Of a stretch of 8,177 nucleotides of DNA, positions 1-7,714 are shown in pieces. This DNA comes from Gammaproteobacteria bacterium. GTDB lineage: Bacteria; Pseudomonadota; Gammaproteobacteria; GRL18. The stretch's first letter is position 1. Each line of letters starts with the position of its first letter. The translations under genes and the position numbers were made by a program. The notes beneath the pieces were generated by a model. It was not told the DNA's origin, searched no databases, and was given only the letters and a program-made list of their open reading frames with translations. The stretch spans positions 1 through 8,177 of the forward strand of contig DAOVUK010000118.1 in the NCBI GenBank assembly GCA_030632625.1, written 5' to 3'.

Positions 1-794
1 ATTTGTTTATCATGAGATTCATCAATGATATGTCGTACAGACCAGTCAGGCCCATGCAGTCCATTGGTGTAATAATGCCCCAGCTTTATCTGCTCAGAAT
101 CAAATAACGGCTTATTAGCGTGCTGCAAAGTCAGGGCAAAAAGCTGCTGTAAATCATCCGTTGTAACATCTACGATCAGGTCCATATCTTTGACCGCTTG
201 TTCAATATGAGTTTTATCAATTGACTGTTTTTTCTTATTATTGTCACTACTGAAACTCACCAGACTGGCAGGATAACGTCGCCAGGGAAACAAACTATTA
301 AACAAAAAAGCAACCAGAAAAATAATGGTGACATTCAGTAAGATTGGTGTAATGACATAATAGTATCCCAGCTCATGAACCACAGGGCCGCCAATAACTG
401 CCACCAGTGCTGTTGCTCCTCCGGGAGGATGAATACAATTGAACAGATGCATAGCACCAATGGCGATGCCGACAGCCAGACCGGCAGCAAGAAACTGATC
501 CGGGATGAGCTGGTAGCAAGTGACACCAATAATGGCTGAAATAAGGTTGCCGCCAAACAAAGACCATGGCTGAGACAGTTTTCCATGAGGAATGGCAAAA
601 ACTAATACCGAGGAAGCCCCCATAGATGCCACAATGAACATGGATGCTGTCGGATCAACAAACTGAGAGCTGATCAGCATGATCAGCAAAATACCTGAAA
701 AACCACCTAAAGCAGAAATAAATTTTTCATACGCACTGACTGATGAATTATCTAAACCTATAAAATGGGTGAATTTATTCAGAATATCGGACAT
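1..794 (-). CDS. HPP-family integral membrane protein, possible nitrite transporter (3' end missing)
   Basis: The frame is open from the ATG at 794-792 to the window edge: 264 codons and no stop, so the C-terminus is missing. Residues 1-25 are a short polar N-terminus. Hydrophobic segments lie at about 28-45, 51-68, 79-97, 102-120 and 148-169. The family signature HPPGGATAL is at 122-130, and the typical PTASMFIVASMGAS stretch at 48-61 and PHGKLSQPW at 69-77 are also present. After WRRYP (171-175) comes a soluble, charged tail of at least 90 residues that I do not recognise as CBS domains. HPP proteins of cyanobacteria and chloroplasts have been reported to carry nitrite, and this gene sits just after an operon that makes nitrite. 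That function is inferred here, not shown. An in-frame TAA at 812-810 rules out an upstream extension. The nearest good Shine-Dalgarno (AAGGAG) is 28 nt from the ATG, which is odd. A terminator separates it from napC, so it is probably transcribed on its own. Confidence 0.85.
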   Translation of the reverse strand, partial: MSDILNKFTHFIGLDNSSVSAYEKFISALGGFSGILLIMLISSQFVDPTASMFIVASMGASSVLVFAIPHGKLSQPWSLFGGNLISAIIGVTCYQLIPDQFLAAGLAVGIAIGAMHLFNCIHPPGGATALVAVIGGPVVHELGYYYVITPILLNVTIIFLVAFLFNSLFPWRRYPASLVSFSSDNNKKKQSIDKTHIEQAVKDMDLIVDVTTDDLQQLFALTLQHANKPLFDSEQIKLGHYYTNGLHGPDWSVRHIIDESHDKQ

Positions 795-801
795 ATCAAT
801 G

Positions 802-828
802 AGAACGCTTTAACGTTCTTTACTCCTT
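802..828 (-). promoter_or_regulatory. Hairpin between Shine-Dalgarno and start codon of the HPP gene
   Basis: On the minus strand AAGGAG (828-823) is followed by a palindrome at 802-819, AGAACGU-UAAA-GCGUUCU, with a 7-bp stem that includes one G-U pair and a UAAA loop. The ATG of the HPP gene lies 28 nt after AAGGAG, too far for normal initiation. If the stem forms, the effective spacing falls to about 10 nt. There is no other start codon at a suitable distance from this AAGGAG. The function is inferred from spacing alone. Confidence 0.4.
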
Positions 829-869
829 AAGTCTTTCATTTCAAATGGATCGATATAAATCCGGCTCAT
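810..869 (-). other. Possible 19-codon upstream ORF in the HPP gene leader
   Basis: An ATG at 869-867 opens a short frame reading MSRIYIDPFEMKDLRSKER that stops at TAA (812-810). The stop lies in the loop of the 802-819 hairpin, 15 nt before the HPP ATG, and in the same frame. The AAGGAG at 828-823 falls inside this frame. No convincing ribosome binding site precedes the ATG, and a frame this short can occur by chance. It could be a translated leader, a remnant, or noise. Confidence 0.22.
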
Positions 870-909
870 TGATGCGCCAGAAAGTTGGATAAAAGAGAAA
901 CATATATTA

Positions 910-938
910 TTTTTAGCTTATAAATCAGTATTGTTCAA
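910..938 (-). promoter_or_regulatory. Weak sigma-70-like promoter candidate for the HPP gene
   Basis: Minus-strand TTGAAC (938-933) and TAAAAA (915-910) are 17 nt apart and each matches the consensus in 4 of 6 positions. The candidate lies just after the terminator at 957-985 and upstream of the HPP gene, where a promoter is needed if transcription from nap stops. The surroundings are A/T-rich, so chance matches are likely. Confidence 0.25.
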
Positions 939-956
939 GATTTCATCACTATGATC

Positions 957-985
957 AAAAAAGCCTGCGAGTTAGGCAGGCTTTT
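957..985 (-). terminator. Intrinsic terminator ending the nap operon
   Basis: A perfect 10-bp stem pairs 985-976 with 968-959 (AAAAGCCTGC with GCAGGCTTTT) around a 7-nt loop. On the minus strand it ends in a run of six T. It lies 56 nt beyond the napC stop codon. The plus-strand reading also ends in four T, so it may work weakly in both directions, but no plus-strand gene converges on it here. Confidence 0.85.
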
Positions 986-1041
986 GTAAAGATCGAGCTT
1001 GAAGAATATTGTAGAAAATTCGACTATAAAATCAGAACATT

Positions 1042-1635
1042 TTAATCGTCTGTTTCTTCCTCTTCTACTCCTGGCGTATCATCAGCAGGATCATAGCCGG
1101 CAGGTAACTGATGCGCTATACCTTTATGACACTCGATACAGGTCCAGCCATTATCAATGGCTTCTTCATGACGATCAGAGCTGCGTGATTCCTGCTTGTC
1201 AAAATCCATAGAGTCAAAATCATGACAATTACGACATTCACGTGAATCTGTACCTAACATCCGTTTCCACTCATTTTGTGCCAGCTGAAGACGTTTTGCT
1301 TCAAATTTCTCACGGGTATCAATGGTGCCTAAAAGCTTATGATAAATTTCGTTAGAAGCCTGAATTTTACGAATAATCTTATGTATCCATTCTTTGGGTA
1401 CGTGACAATCCGGACAGGTTGCTCTTACACCGGTACGATTTGAATAGTGAATAGTATCCGTATATTCCTCGTATACATTAGTTTCCATTTCATGGCAGGA
1501 AATACAAAATGCCTCCTGATTGGTTGCTTCCATTGCAGTATTAAAACCACCCCAGAAAATAACACCCAGAACAAAGCCAAAAAACAGTACTTTAAAGGTA
1601 CCTTCCTTTGAAAATAATCCCATTATTAATCCCAT
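1042..1635 (-). CDS. napC: NapC, tetraheme membrane-anchored quinol dehydrogenase
   Basis: NapC oxidises menaquinol or ubiquinol at the cytoplasmic membrane and passes electrons to NapB. The 197-residue protein has one N-terminal membrane anchor (about 14-30) and a periplasmic domain with exactly four haem-binding motifs: CISCH 44-48, CPDCH 74-78, CRNCH 134-138 and CIECH 166-170. The length and haem count fit the NapC/NirT family. The C-terminus is strongly acidic (VEEEETDD). The first ATG (1635) follows a T-run and has no clear Shine-Dalgarno. The ATG at codon 5 (1623) has GGGA six nt upstream and gives an equally good protein, so the start is uncertain by four residues. It is the last gene of the operon, but a 197-nt spacer with a large inverted repeat sets it apart from napB, so its expression may differ from that of the other nap genes. 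Confidence 0.96.
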   Translation of the reverse strand: MGLIMGLFSKEGTFKVLFFGFVLGVIFWGGFNTAMEATNQEAFCISCHEMETNVYEEYTDTIHYSNRTGVRATCPDCHVPKEWIHKIIRKIQASNEIYHKLLGTIDTREKFEAKRLQLAQNEWKRMLGTDSRECRNCHDFDSMDFDKQESRSSDRHEEAIDNGWTCIECHKGIAHQLPAGYDPADDTPGVEEEETDD

Positions 1636-1831
1636 CCCAAAAAAATAGTTTTAAGTAAAAAACTGAATAACTGATGTTACACCATTAACCAGATTATTAT
1701 AATATACCAATAGTAATAGTATGGTTATATTAATCAGGAGCCGTCAGCCAAATGAAATTTGCCGCTGTCATTTTGCTAACATACAATAGCAAATATGACA
1801 GTGGGCAATTTCATGTTAGAGAAGAGTCTAA
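1636..1831 (-). other. Long A/T-rich napB-napC spacer
   Basis: This is the largest gap inside an otherwise compact operon, and I see no coding frame in it. Its napB-proximal half holds the inverted repeat at 1752-1814. The napC-proximal half is very A/T-rich and includes TATAAT on the minus strand near 1700, embedded in ATATTATAATAATC. No good -35 box lies at the right distance. A separate promoter for napC is possible but weakly supported. Confidence 0.5.
1752..1814. repeat. 63-nt imperfect inverted repeat between napB and napC
   Basis: The arm at 1752-1778 pairs with the arm at 1787-1814 around an 8-nt loop (1779-1786). Matching blocks run from the ends inward: ATGAAATT with GCC, then CTGTCAT, then TTTGCTA, interrupted only by a one-base bulge, a G/CA mismatch and one extra A. 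About 25 pairs can form. No T-tract follows on either strand, so it does not look like an intrinsic terminator. It begins 18 nt after the napB stop. It could be an mRNA processing or stabilising stem, or a small mobile or REP-like repeat. No target-site duplication is visible. Confidence 0.8.
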
Positions 1832-2287
1832 CTAAATACCCTCGTAAACATTATCTACCAGTGGATTATCCTTAGTTTGGGGGGCATGGCACTGGGTACA
1901 AAAATAGCGACGACTGGAGATGGTCTTTAGTGTTTTACCATCACGAGTGACGTAATGACTATCACCAACCTTGGGTGCTTTTTCTTTCTTATAGGCTTTT
2001 TCACTATGACACTTCATACAACCATTACCTTTTAAGGAAATTCTGTATTTATCAATAGTATGAGGGATCATAGGCGGCTGTAATTCAAAGTTACGCTCAA
2101 TACCACCCTCTACAGTATCAATTTTGTGCTTACCAGCTTTATTGGCTTTACTATCAAGGGCACTATCACCACGCAGTGATTGCACTGACATTGCTACTGA
2201 TGAAAACATAACCGCTGTCATCGCTAATAGAAAAATCGTGAGACTCTTTTTAACCAGAGTTTTCGTTGATTTTATATTTTTAAACAT
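1832..2287 (-). CDS. napB: NapB, periplasmic diheme cytochrome c subunit
   Basis: NapB is the electron-transfer subunit that takes electrons from NapC and/or NapGH and feeds the NapA iron-sulfur cluster. The 151-residue precursor has a Sec signal peptide: lysines at 3-14, a hydrophobic core at about 15-33 and cleavage near 33-36. The mature part contains the family stretch QPPMIPHTIDKYRIS (70-84) and two haem motifs, CMKCH 90-94 and CTQCH 130-134. His76 and His111 are the likely distal haem ligands, by analogy with known NapB proteins. The length is normal for the family. GGAG lies 8 nt before the ATG, which supports this start. It follows napH after a 73-nt gap. Confidence 0.96.
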   Translation of the reverse strand: MFKNIKSTKTLVKKSLTIFLLAMTAVMFSSVAMSVQSLRGDSALDSKANKAGKHKIDTVEGGIERNFELQPPMIPHTIDKYRISLKGNGCMKCHSEKAYKKEKAPKVGDSHYVTRDGKTLKTISSRRYFCTQCHAPQTKDNPLVDNVYEGI

Positions 2288-2326
2288 TTTTTTTCTCCAT
2301 TTAAAGTCTGAAACTTAAAGCCTCAG

Positions 2327-2353
2327 TTCTTAAAATTAAAAATTCTTAAAATT
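2327..2353. repeat. Short direct repeat in the napH-napB gap
   Basis: TTCTTAAAATT occurs twice, at 2327-2337 and 2343-2353, with 5 nt between. The 73-nt gap (2288-2360) is A/T-rich and holds no gene. The repeat may be chance in such sequence, and no function is proposed. Confidence 0.4.
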
Positions 2354-2360
2354 CGAGCGT

Positions 2361-3221
2361 TTAACTTTTAAAACGACTGGAAAAACTAAATACATCTTCA
2401 TCACAAATATCAATACAACGACCACAATTAGTGCAATTCATCTCATCAATCAATGGACCTATGCCTTTATCTGCTCCTTTCAACGCAGGTCGTATCACCT
2501 TTGGTTCAGGGCAAATAACAAAGCAGTCATTACAATCATCACACTGATCACGCCTGGAGGCACTGACCCGCAGCAGACTCTTTGTGCCTAAAAGGCTATA
2601 AAAAGCACCTACCGGACAAAGGTGACCACACCATCCCCGTTGACTGATAAACACATCAAACATGAAGATAGCAATAATCACCATCCAGGCCCATCCCATG
2701 CCAAAAATGATTCCGCGAAACATCAATGACACAGGATTGAACAGTTCCCAGACAATTGCACCCGTTATTGGCGGTAAAATCAATGTCAGTCCCAGTAACC
2801 AGTAGCGTGTATTTCTGGAAAAGGGACTAGACACTTTCAGACCGAGTTTCCTGCGTGTCCAGGCTGCGGCATCAGTCACAATATTGACTGGACACATCCA
2901 GGAACAGTAAACTCGTCCACCGATTAACAAGTAAAAAGCCAGAACGATCACAACACCAATCAGACCTTCCATTACTGGTAAGTTGCCTGACATCAGGGCT
3001 TGCAGCATCACATAAGGATCGGAAAGGGGTAAGATATCCAGCGTTAAACTAGACGCCATATTCCCCGTCACAATCCACACACCAAACAACGGACCGGCTA
3101 AAAAGAGTGCCAGAATACTGAGCTGACTGATTCTACGAAGAATCAACCATTTATGTGCTCGTAACCAGCCTTTTTTCTCGTTGGCCTGCTGTCCTAATGC
3201 AGTTTTTTCTTGTGCTGCCAT
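2361..3221 (-). CDS. napH: NapH, membrane iron-sulfur quinol dehydrogenase component
   Basis: NapH is the membrane partner of NapG; together they oxidise quinol (ubiquinol in E. coli) and send electrons toward NapB. The 286-residue protein has four hydrophobic segments (about 31-52, 84-101, 140-158 and 172-192). Two CX3CP motifs follow membrane segments: CSWMCP 106-111 and CGHLCP 198-203. The cytoplasmic C-terminus carries two [4Fe-4S] ferredoxin motifs: C227, C230, C233, C237 followed by P, and C263, C266, C269, C273. This is the standard NapH layout and length. Its ATG overlaps the napG stop by one base (TAATG), and AGGAG in the end of napG lies 9 nt upstream, which points to translational coupling with napG. 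Confidence 0.97.
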   Translation of the reverse strand: MAAQEKTALGQQANEKKGWLRAHKWLILRRISQLSILALFLAGPLFGVWIVTGNMASSLTLDILPLSDPYVMLQALMSGNLPVMEGLIGVVIVLAFYLLIGGRVYCSWMCPVNIVTDAAAWTRRKLGLKVSSPFSRNTRYWLLGLTLILPPITGAIVWELFNPVSLMFRGIIFGMGWAWMVIIAIFMFDVFISQRGWCGHLCPVGAFYSLLGTKSLLRVSASRRDQCDDCNDCFVICPEPKVIRPALKGADKGIGPLIDEMNCTNCGRCIDICDEDVFSFSSRFKS

Positions 3222-4138
3222 TATTTACTCTCCTGATTCTGCAGCTTTTTCAAGCTGTCCAGAGGATTAGAAGAGAAAGGTGAAGAATCTGCCTTCTTAG
3301 GCGGCAGTTTCAGCCCACCTTCATTAAAGTCATAGGTGACACCTTCAGGCAAATTATACTGATGTTCCACATCCGGTGTGACCAAACTCTGACCCGCGAC
3401 TTTTTTCTGTTTCCAACCGAATCGATAGTGTTCACCTACTAAACCTTTTGCAAGTTCCATAGGCAGCACTTTGATTGCCGCTTCTTCCAGAATACAAGCC
3501 TTTTCGCACTTGCCGCAGCCAGTGCAGGCATCAGAATGAACCACCGGTATAAACAACGCATGTTTACCCGAACGACGGTTATGGTGCATTTCAATACTAA
3601 TAGCTTCACCCTGTACCGGGCAGACATTAAAACAAACTTCACAGCGCAGTCCCTGAAACGCAATACATTCTTCCTGATCGATGAGAACTGCAAGACCCAT
3701 ACGGGCATCTTCAATCACATCTAATTCATGGCTTAATGCGTTGGTTGGACATGCCGCTGCACAAGGTATATCTTCGCACATCTCACAGGGTTTATCCCGA
3801 GCGATAAAATAGGGTGTGCCAAAAGCAACTGGTTCACCCAATTCCGCCAGTCTCAGCATATCGTAAGGACAATCCCTGACACAAAGTCCGCAACGGATGC
3901 AGGCACCTGAAAATTCATTTTCAGGCAATGCACCCGGGGGCCGGATAACCCAGGCTGGAGTTGACTCGACCTGACGGGAATAAGTCCCCATCCCAAGTCC
4001 CAGCAAACCTGCACCGCAAGCAGTTTTAAGTGTATCACCCAAAAACCTGCGACGACTCAGTGTTGCCTTTGTTGTTCCAGACATAGCTGTTCCAGTTCCT
4101 GACTCAACAGAAGCCCCCCGGCCTTGCTTATCAGACAT
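3221..4138 (-). CDS. napG: NapG, periplasmic ferredoxin-type quinol dehydrogenase subunit
   Basis: NapG is a Tat-exported iron-sulfur protein that works with NapH. A twin-arginine motif SRRRFLGD is at 28-35, followed by a hydrophobic stretch at about 39-51. Four [4Fe-4S] clusters are predicted: C80/C83/C86/C90, C118/C121/C126/C130, C158/C166/C169/C173 and C205/C208/C211/C215. At 305 residues it is clearly longer than E. coli NapG (about 231): roughly 60 residues follow the HYRFGW stretch (238-243) where E. coli NapG ends soon after. The start at 4138 has AGAGG 10 nt upstream but leaves a long 28-residue region before the twin arginine. The ATG at codon 19 (4084-4082) gives a more usual 10-residue n-region with a weaker GGA site, so the start is not certain. 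It follows napA after 42 nt and overlaps napH by one base. Confidence 0.95.
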   Translation of the reverse strand: MSDKQGRGASVESGTGTAMSGTTKATLSRRRFLGDTLKTACGAGLLGLGMGTYSRQVESTPAWVIRPPGALPENEFSGACIRCGLCVRDCPYDMLRLAELGEPVAFGTPYFIARDKPCEMCEDIPCAAACPTNALSHELDVIEDARMGLAVLIDQEECIAFQGLRCEVCFNVCPVQGEAISIEMHHNRRSGKHALFIPVVHSDACTGCGKCEKACILEEAAIKVLPMELAKGLVGEHYRFGWKQKKVAGQSLVTPDVEHQYNLPEGVTYDFNEGGLKLPPKKADSSPFSSNPLDSLKKLQNQESK

Positions 4139-4180
4139 GTGAAAGTTTACCTCTTAGTTGTTTTAAAAGTTAATGTTAAT

Positions 4181-6715
4181 TTAAGCTTTCACAACCTTAC
4201 ACGCACATTTTTTGTAATCAGTTTCTTTAGAAAGCGGATCAGTTGCATCCAATGTGGTTTTATTGATCAAACGCCCGGCATCAAACCAGGGAACAAACAC
4301 CAGACCTTGCGGCGGCTTGTTACGTCCTTTGGTTTCAACACGTGCTTCAATCTCACCACGAATAGTCATCAACTTAGCTTTAGAACCATTACGCAATTTA
4401 CGTTTTTTAGCATCTTTTTTGTGCATATAGATAACTGCATCAGGTACCGCACGATAAAGCTCAGGTACACGACGAGTCATCGAGCCGGAATGCCAGTGTT
4501 CAAGGACACGACCAGTACATAACCACAGATCATGTTCTTTATCCGGACTTTCTGGCGGCTCTTCATAAGGGGCAGAAATAATCTTCGCGCGACCACCATT
4601 TTTCTTGTGGTTACCGTAGAAGTAAGCACTGTCTTTTGCGCCATCAGGATTGTACTTAGTCACATAAGGATCATAGCCTTCACGGAAACGCCATAAAGTT
4701 TCTTTACCATCCACAACAGGCCAGCGTAAACCACGGGTTTTATGATAGGCATCAAAGTCAGCTAAATCATGTGCATGCCCACGACCAAATGAAGCATATT
4801 CTTCAAACAGACCTTTTTGTACATAATAGCCAAAGTGCTCCATTTCATGGTTATTGTATGTATTACCAGCAGTATCAGTCACTTGCTGACTAGGGAATTT
4901 ATTAACCTGACCATTTTCATATAAGACTTCATACATAGTCTTATCTTTGTATTCAGGCATTTTAGCAAGTAATTCTTCTGGCCAGACTTCAGTCATCTTG
5001 AAGCGTTTGGTAAATTCCATTACCTGCCATAAGTCAGACTTAGATTCACCCGGAGCAGAAATCTGCTCACGCCAGAACTGAGTACGACGCTCGGCATTAC
5101 CATAGGCACCTTCTTTCTCAACCCACATTGCGGTCGGTAAGATTAAGTCAGCGGCCATCGCAGTTACCGTAGGGTACGGATCGGAAACGGTAATAAAGTT
5201 TGCTGGGTTACGATAACCTGGCCATGTTTCTTCATTAAAGTTCGCTGCTGCCTGAGCATTATTCGTACACTGAACCCAGTAAGCATTTAACTTACCATCT
5301 TTGAGCATACGGTTTTGCAGTACAGCATGGTAACCAGGCTTAGGGTTAATAGTGCCCTTAGGTAGTTTCCAGATTTTTTCTGCGACATCACGATGCGCTT
5401 CTTTCTTGACCACGAGGTCAGCAGGTAGACGATGTGAGAATGTACCCACTTCACGAGCTGTACCACAGGCTGAAGGCTGACCAGTCAATGAGAAAGGACC
5501 ACTTCCCGGTGTAGAAATTTTACCTGTTAACAAATGTATGTTGTAACACAGGCCATTCACCCAAACACCACGAGTGTGCTGATTGAATCCCATTGTCCAT
5601 AAAGAAGTAATTTTCTTACTCGGATCGGCATACAATTTAGCCAGTTTCAGGAGTTTTTTCTCAGGAACACCAGACATTTTGCTGGTTTTTTCCAAAGTGT
5701 AAGGCTTAACTGACTTGGCATACTCTTCAAAGCTGATTTTTGGATGTGCGCCTTTCGTCTTGCCATTATTTTTCGCTGCTTTTTCAAGCGGATGTTCAGG
5801 ACGTAAGCCATAACCAATATCAGTAGTTGCCTGATGGAATGCCACATGATCTTTAACAAAGTCTTTATTAATTGCATCGTTTTCAATAATATAATTAGCA
5901 ATATAATTAAGAATGGCCAAGTCCGTATTCGGCTTAAAAATCATACCATTATCAGCAAGCTCAAATGAACGGTGTGTAAAGGTCGACAAGACGTGTACTT
6001 CACAATCTTTCTTAGTGAGACGAGTATCCGTAATACGCGACCATAAGATAGGGTGCATCTCTGCCATATTAGAACCCCAGAGAACAAATGCATCCGCATG
6101 TTCCAGGTCATCATAACAACCCATTGGCTCATCAATACCGAAACCACGCATAAATGCACCAACGGCAGAAGCCATACAGTGACGCGCATTAGGATCAAGG
6201 TTATTAGAGCGGAAACCACCTTTAATCATTTTCGAAGCGGCATAGCCTTCCCAGACAGTCCACTGACCTGAACCGAACATACCAACAGCAGTAGGTCCTT
6301 TTTCTTTCAGTGTGGCTTTCCATTTCTCAGCCATTGTGTCAAAGGCTTCATCCCAGGATACTTCAGTAAATTCGCCGTTTTTATCATATTTACCATTTGT
6401 CTTACGCAGTAACGGTTTTGTTAAACGATCTTTACCATACATAATCTTGGTCAGGAAATAACCTTTAATACAGTTAAGACCCTTGTTCACTGGTGAATCT
6501 GGATCACCCTGATTGGCAACCATTTTGCCACCCTTGGTACCAACCAGAACACTACAGCCCGTGCCGCAAAAACGACAGGCAGCCTTATCCCAACGAATGC
6601 CGTCATCAGCAGATTCTGCTGCATTGGTCACGCTAACGGGTAAGGTAACACCTGCTACAGTTGCGGCTGCAGCGGCTGCGTTACTTTTTATAAAATCACG
6701 CCTTGTTATACTCAC
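4181..6715 (-). CDS. napA: NapA, catalytic subunit of periplasmic nitrate reductase
   Basis: NapA reduces nitrate to nitrite in the periplasm using Mo-bis-molybdopterin guanine dinucleotide and one [4Fe-4S] cluster. The 844-residue precursor has a Tat signal (TRRDFIK at 4-10, an alanine-rich core at 13-22, cleavage near the AA at 32-33). Cluster ligands are C47, C50, C54 and C82, with the conserved lysine K84 next to the last one. C180 in [11 protein letters not shown] is the expected molybdenum ligand, which separates NapA from Asp-ligated NarG enzymes and Sec-containing formate dehydrogenases. The C-terminal cofactor-binding domain includes [15 protein letters not shown] and ends near [11 protein letters not shown], as in other NapA proteins. 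Length is close to the E. coli protein (828). The start codon is GTG (6715-6713), sharing one base with the napD stop (TAGTG); GAGGAG in the end of napD is 8 nt upstream and no in-frame ATG is nearby, so translation is probably coupled to napD. Confidence 0.98.
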   Translation of the reverse strand: MSITRRDFIKSNAAAAAATVAGVTLPVSVTNAAESADDGIRWDKAACRFCGTGCSVLVGTKGGKMVANQGDPDSPVNKGLNCIKGYFLTKIMYGKDRLTKPLLRKTNGKYDKNGEFTEVSWDEAFDTMAEKWKATLKEKGPTAVGMFGSGQWTVWEGYAASKMIKGGFRSNNLDPNARHCMASAVGAFMRGFGIDEPMGCYDDLEHADAFVLWGSNMAEMHPILWSRITDTRLTKKDCEVHVLSTFTHRSFELADNGMIFKPNTDLAILNYIANYIIENDAINKDFVKDHVAFHQATTDIGYGLRPEHPLEKAAKNNGKTKGAHPKISFEEYAKSVKPYTLEKTSKMSGVPEKKLLKLAKLYADPSKKITSLWTMGFNQHTRGVWVNGLCYNIHLLTGKISTPGSGPFSLTGQPSACGTAREVGTFSHRLPADLVVKKEAHRDVAEKIWKLPKGTINPKPGYHAVLQNRMLKDGKLNAYWVQCTNNAQAAANFNEETWPGYRNPANFITVSDPYPTVTAMAADLILPTAMWVEKEGAYGNAERRTQFWREQISAPGESKSDLWQVMEFTKRFKMTEVWPEELLAKMPEYKDKTMYEVLYENGQVNKFPSQQVTDTAGNTYNNHEMEHFGYYVQKGLFEEYASFGRGHAHDLADFDAYHKTRGLRWPVVDGKETLWRFREGYDPYVTKYNPDGAKDSAYFYGNHKKNGGRAKIISAPYEEPPESPDKEHDLWLCTGRVLEHWHSGSMTRRVPELYRAVPDAVIYMHKKDAKKRKLRNGSKAKLMTIRGEIEARVETKGRNKPPQGLVFVPWFDAGRLINKTTLDATDPLSKETDYKKCACKVVKA

Positions 6716-6972
6716 TATACAATCTCCTCTTCCATCGCTGTGTCAGTTGCTTCTTGATGATAAATCATTGCTACATCAATCACTCCCTTAATATTATTTA
6801 AAGCTGCCATCTTGTCAGCTAAAGCTTTCTCACCACCGTCTTCCAAAGTGGCAATAATCTTTCCTTCTTCTACTCCGCCAAAAACATCCACACCTTCCAT
6901 TTCTGCTAACAGCTTACTTATTGCAGGTGCGTTTTTCGGTTTTGCATTAACAATTACACTACAGATATTCAT
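6715..6972 (-). CDS. napD: NapD, NapA signal-peptide-binding chaperone
   Basis: NapD is a small cytoplasmic protein that binds the Tat signal of NapA and holds back export until the molybdenum cofactor is inserted. The 85-residue protein opens with MNICSVIV and contains an [19 protein letters not shown] stretch at 26-44, matching the ferredoxin-fold (beta-alpha-beta) NapD family in size and pattern. The tail is acidic (MEEEIV), and its codons also supply the GAGGAG site used by napA. Only a weak AAGAAG precedes the ATG. It lies directly before napA with a one-base overlap, and 119 nt after napF. Confidence 0.93.
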   Translation of the reverse strand: MNICSVIVNAKPKNAPAISKLLAEMEGVDVFGGVEEGKIIATLEDGGEKALADKMAALNNIKGVIDVAMIYHQEATDTAMEEEIV

Positions 6973-7091
6973 TGGACTTCTTCTTTATAAACTATTCTTT
7001 TTAAATTAAAAACAGAGCTTCACTTTTCACTGATCTCTCCGCTAATAAAGGGCACTTTCACTGGCCAGAGACCAAAATAGCCGGGCTTCAA
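6973..7091 (-). other. napF-napD gap, no feature recognised
   Basis: These 119 nt separate napF from napD. They contain no terminator-like hairpin and no convincing promoter. The napD-proximal part is A/T-rich. Beyond the napF TGA the same frame stays open for a further 23 codons, to a TGA near 7022, which is compatible with chance. Confidence 0.4.
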
Positions 7092-7676
7092 TCAGCCTGC
7101 GGCCTTTTGCGAAATCACAGATTCTTTCTTTATTACAATTGATGTTAAGGTAATTACCTGTACAGGACAGACTGCAAAACAAGCGCCGCATCCAGTACAT
7201 TGTTCAATATTCAGTACAGGCTCGGCAATGCCGCCCAGTTTCAGCTCAAATTTGATGGCTTTATCATCGCAGGATTCACCACAGGAGCGGCAAATCGTTG
7301 CATTCATTGATAAACAGTTTGTCAGGTCGATATTGGCTTTTATATGCCAGGGTGGGAGGTAAGACTCTAAAGAATCTTCAGAGGATTCCTCTCTTTTATT
7401 GGAATTTTTATTTACTGGTATTTTTTTCAGGGCACTTGTTTCACAGACATTAAGACAGTCTTCACAAAAATCACAACCACCCTGTTTAAAATCCATTTGC
7501 GGGAAACCGCCGCGCCCTTTAACAATTAATTCATCAAAACAGGCATCAATGCATTTGTCACAACGCGTGCAATAATCCACAAAGTGTTCTTCGGGAATTG
7601 CCCAGGGAGGACGAAAAGGTTTATTCTTACCCTTTAAATCTCCTCGTAACAACTGCATACGTGTAATTTTAGTCAT
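7092..7676 (-). CDS. napF: NapF, cytoplasmic iron-sulfur accessory protein
   Basis: NapF is a ferredoxin-like protein thought to act on NapA in the cytoplasm, in cluster assembly or redox maturation before export. The 194-residue protein has no signal peptide or membrane segment. It carries the family's RPPWAIPEE motif at 22-30 and cysteine groups C36/C39/C42/C46, C68/C71/C74/C78, C121/C129/C132/C136 and C160/C163/C166/C170, enough for four clusters. A second PPW occurs at 108-110. A hydrophilic Lys/Ser/Glu-rich linker (about 90-105) makes it longer than E. coli NapF (164). It is the first gene of the operon, downstream of an FNR-like site. No clear Shine-Dalgarno precedes the ATG at 7676 or the in-frame ATG at codon 7, so it may be weakly translated. 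Confidence 0.93.
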   Translation of the reverse strand: MTKITRMQLLRGDLKGKNKPFRPPWAIPEEHFVDYCTRCDKCIDACFDELIVKGRGGFPQMDFKQGGCDFCEDCLNVCETSALKKIPVNKNSNKREESSEDSLESYLPPWHIKANIDLTNCLSMNATICRSCGESCDDKAIKFELKLGGIAEPVLNIEQCTGCGACFAVCPVQVITLTSIVIKKESVISQKAAG

Positions 7677-7714
7677 ATAAAACAGTAAATTTCTGCATTA
7701 AAACGTAATGTTTA

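Noticed and set aside
933..957. FNR-like half sites (TTGAT, TTGAA) after the operon terminator, near the HPP gene
   Set aside because: No pair of half sites has the required four-base spacing, so oxygen control of the HPP gene is not supported.
4124..4522. A 132-codon plus-strand frame opposite the end of napA and the napA-napG gap
   Set aside because: It lies antisense to the conserved C-terminus of NapA, has no recognisable domain or ribosome binding site, and is what chance open frames opposite a real gene look like.
7022..7094. In-frame continuation of napF for 23 codons past its TGA, possible stop-codon readthrough or a selenocysteine site
   Set aside because: A 23-codon open stretch is expected about a third of the time by chance, no SECIS-like hairpin is evident, and NapF is already complete with all cysteine groups.
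7673..7702. A 9-codon frame starting at an ATG just before napF and overlapping its start
   Set aside because: It has no ribosome binding site, no attenuator structure and no composition suggestive of a leader peptide.
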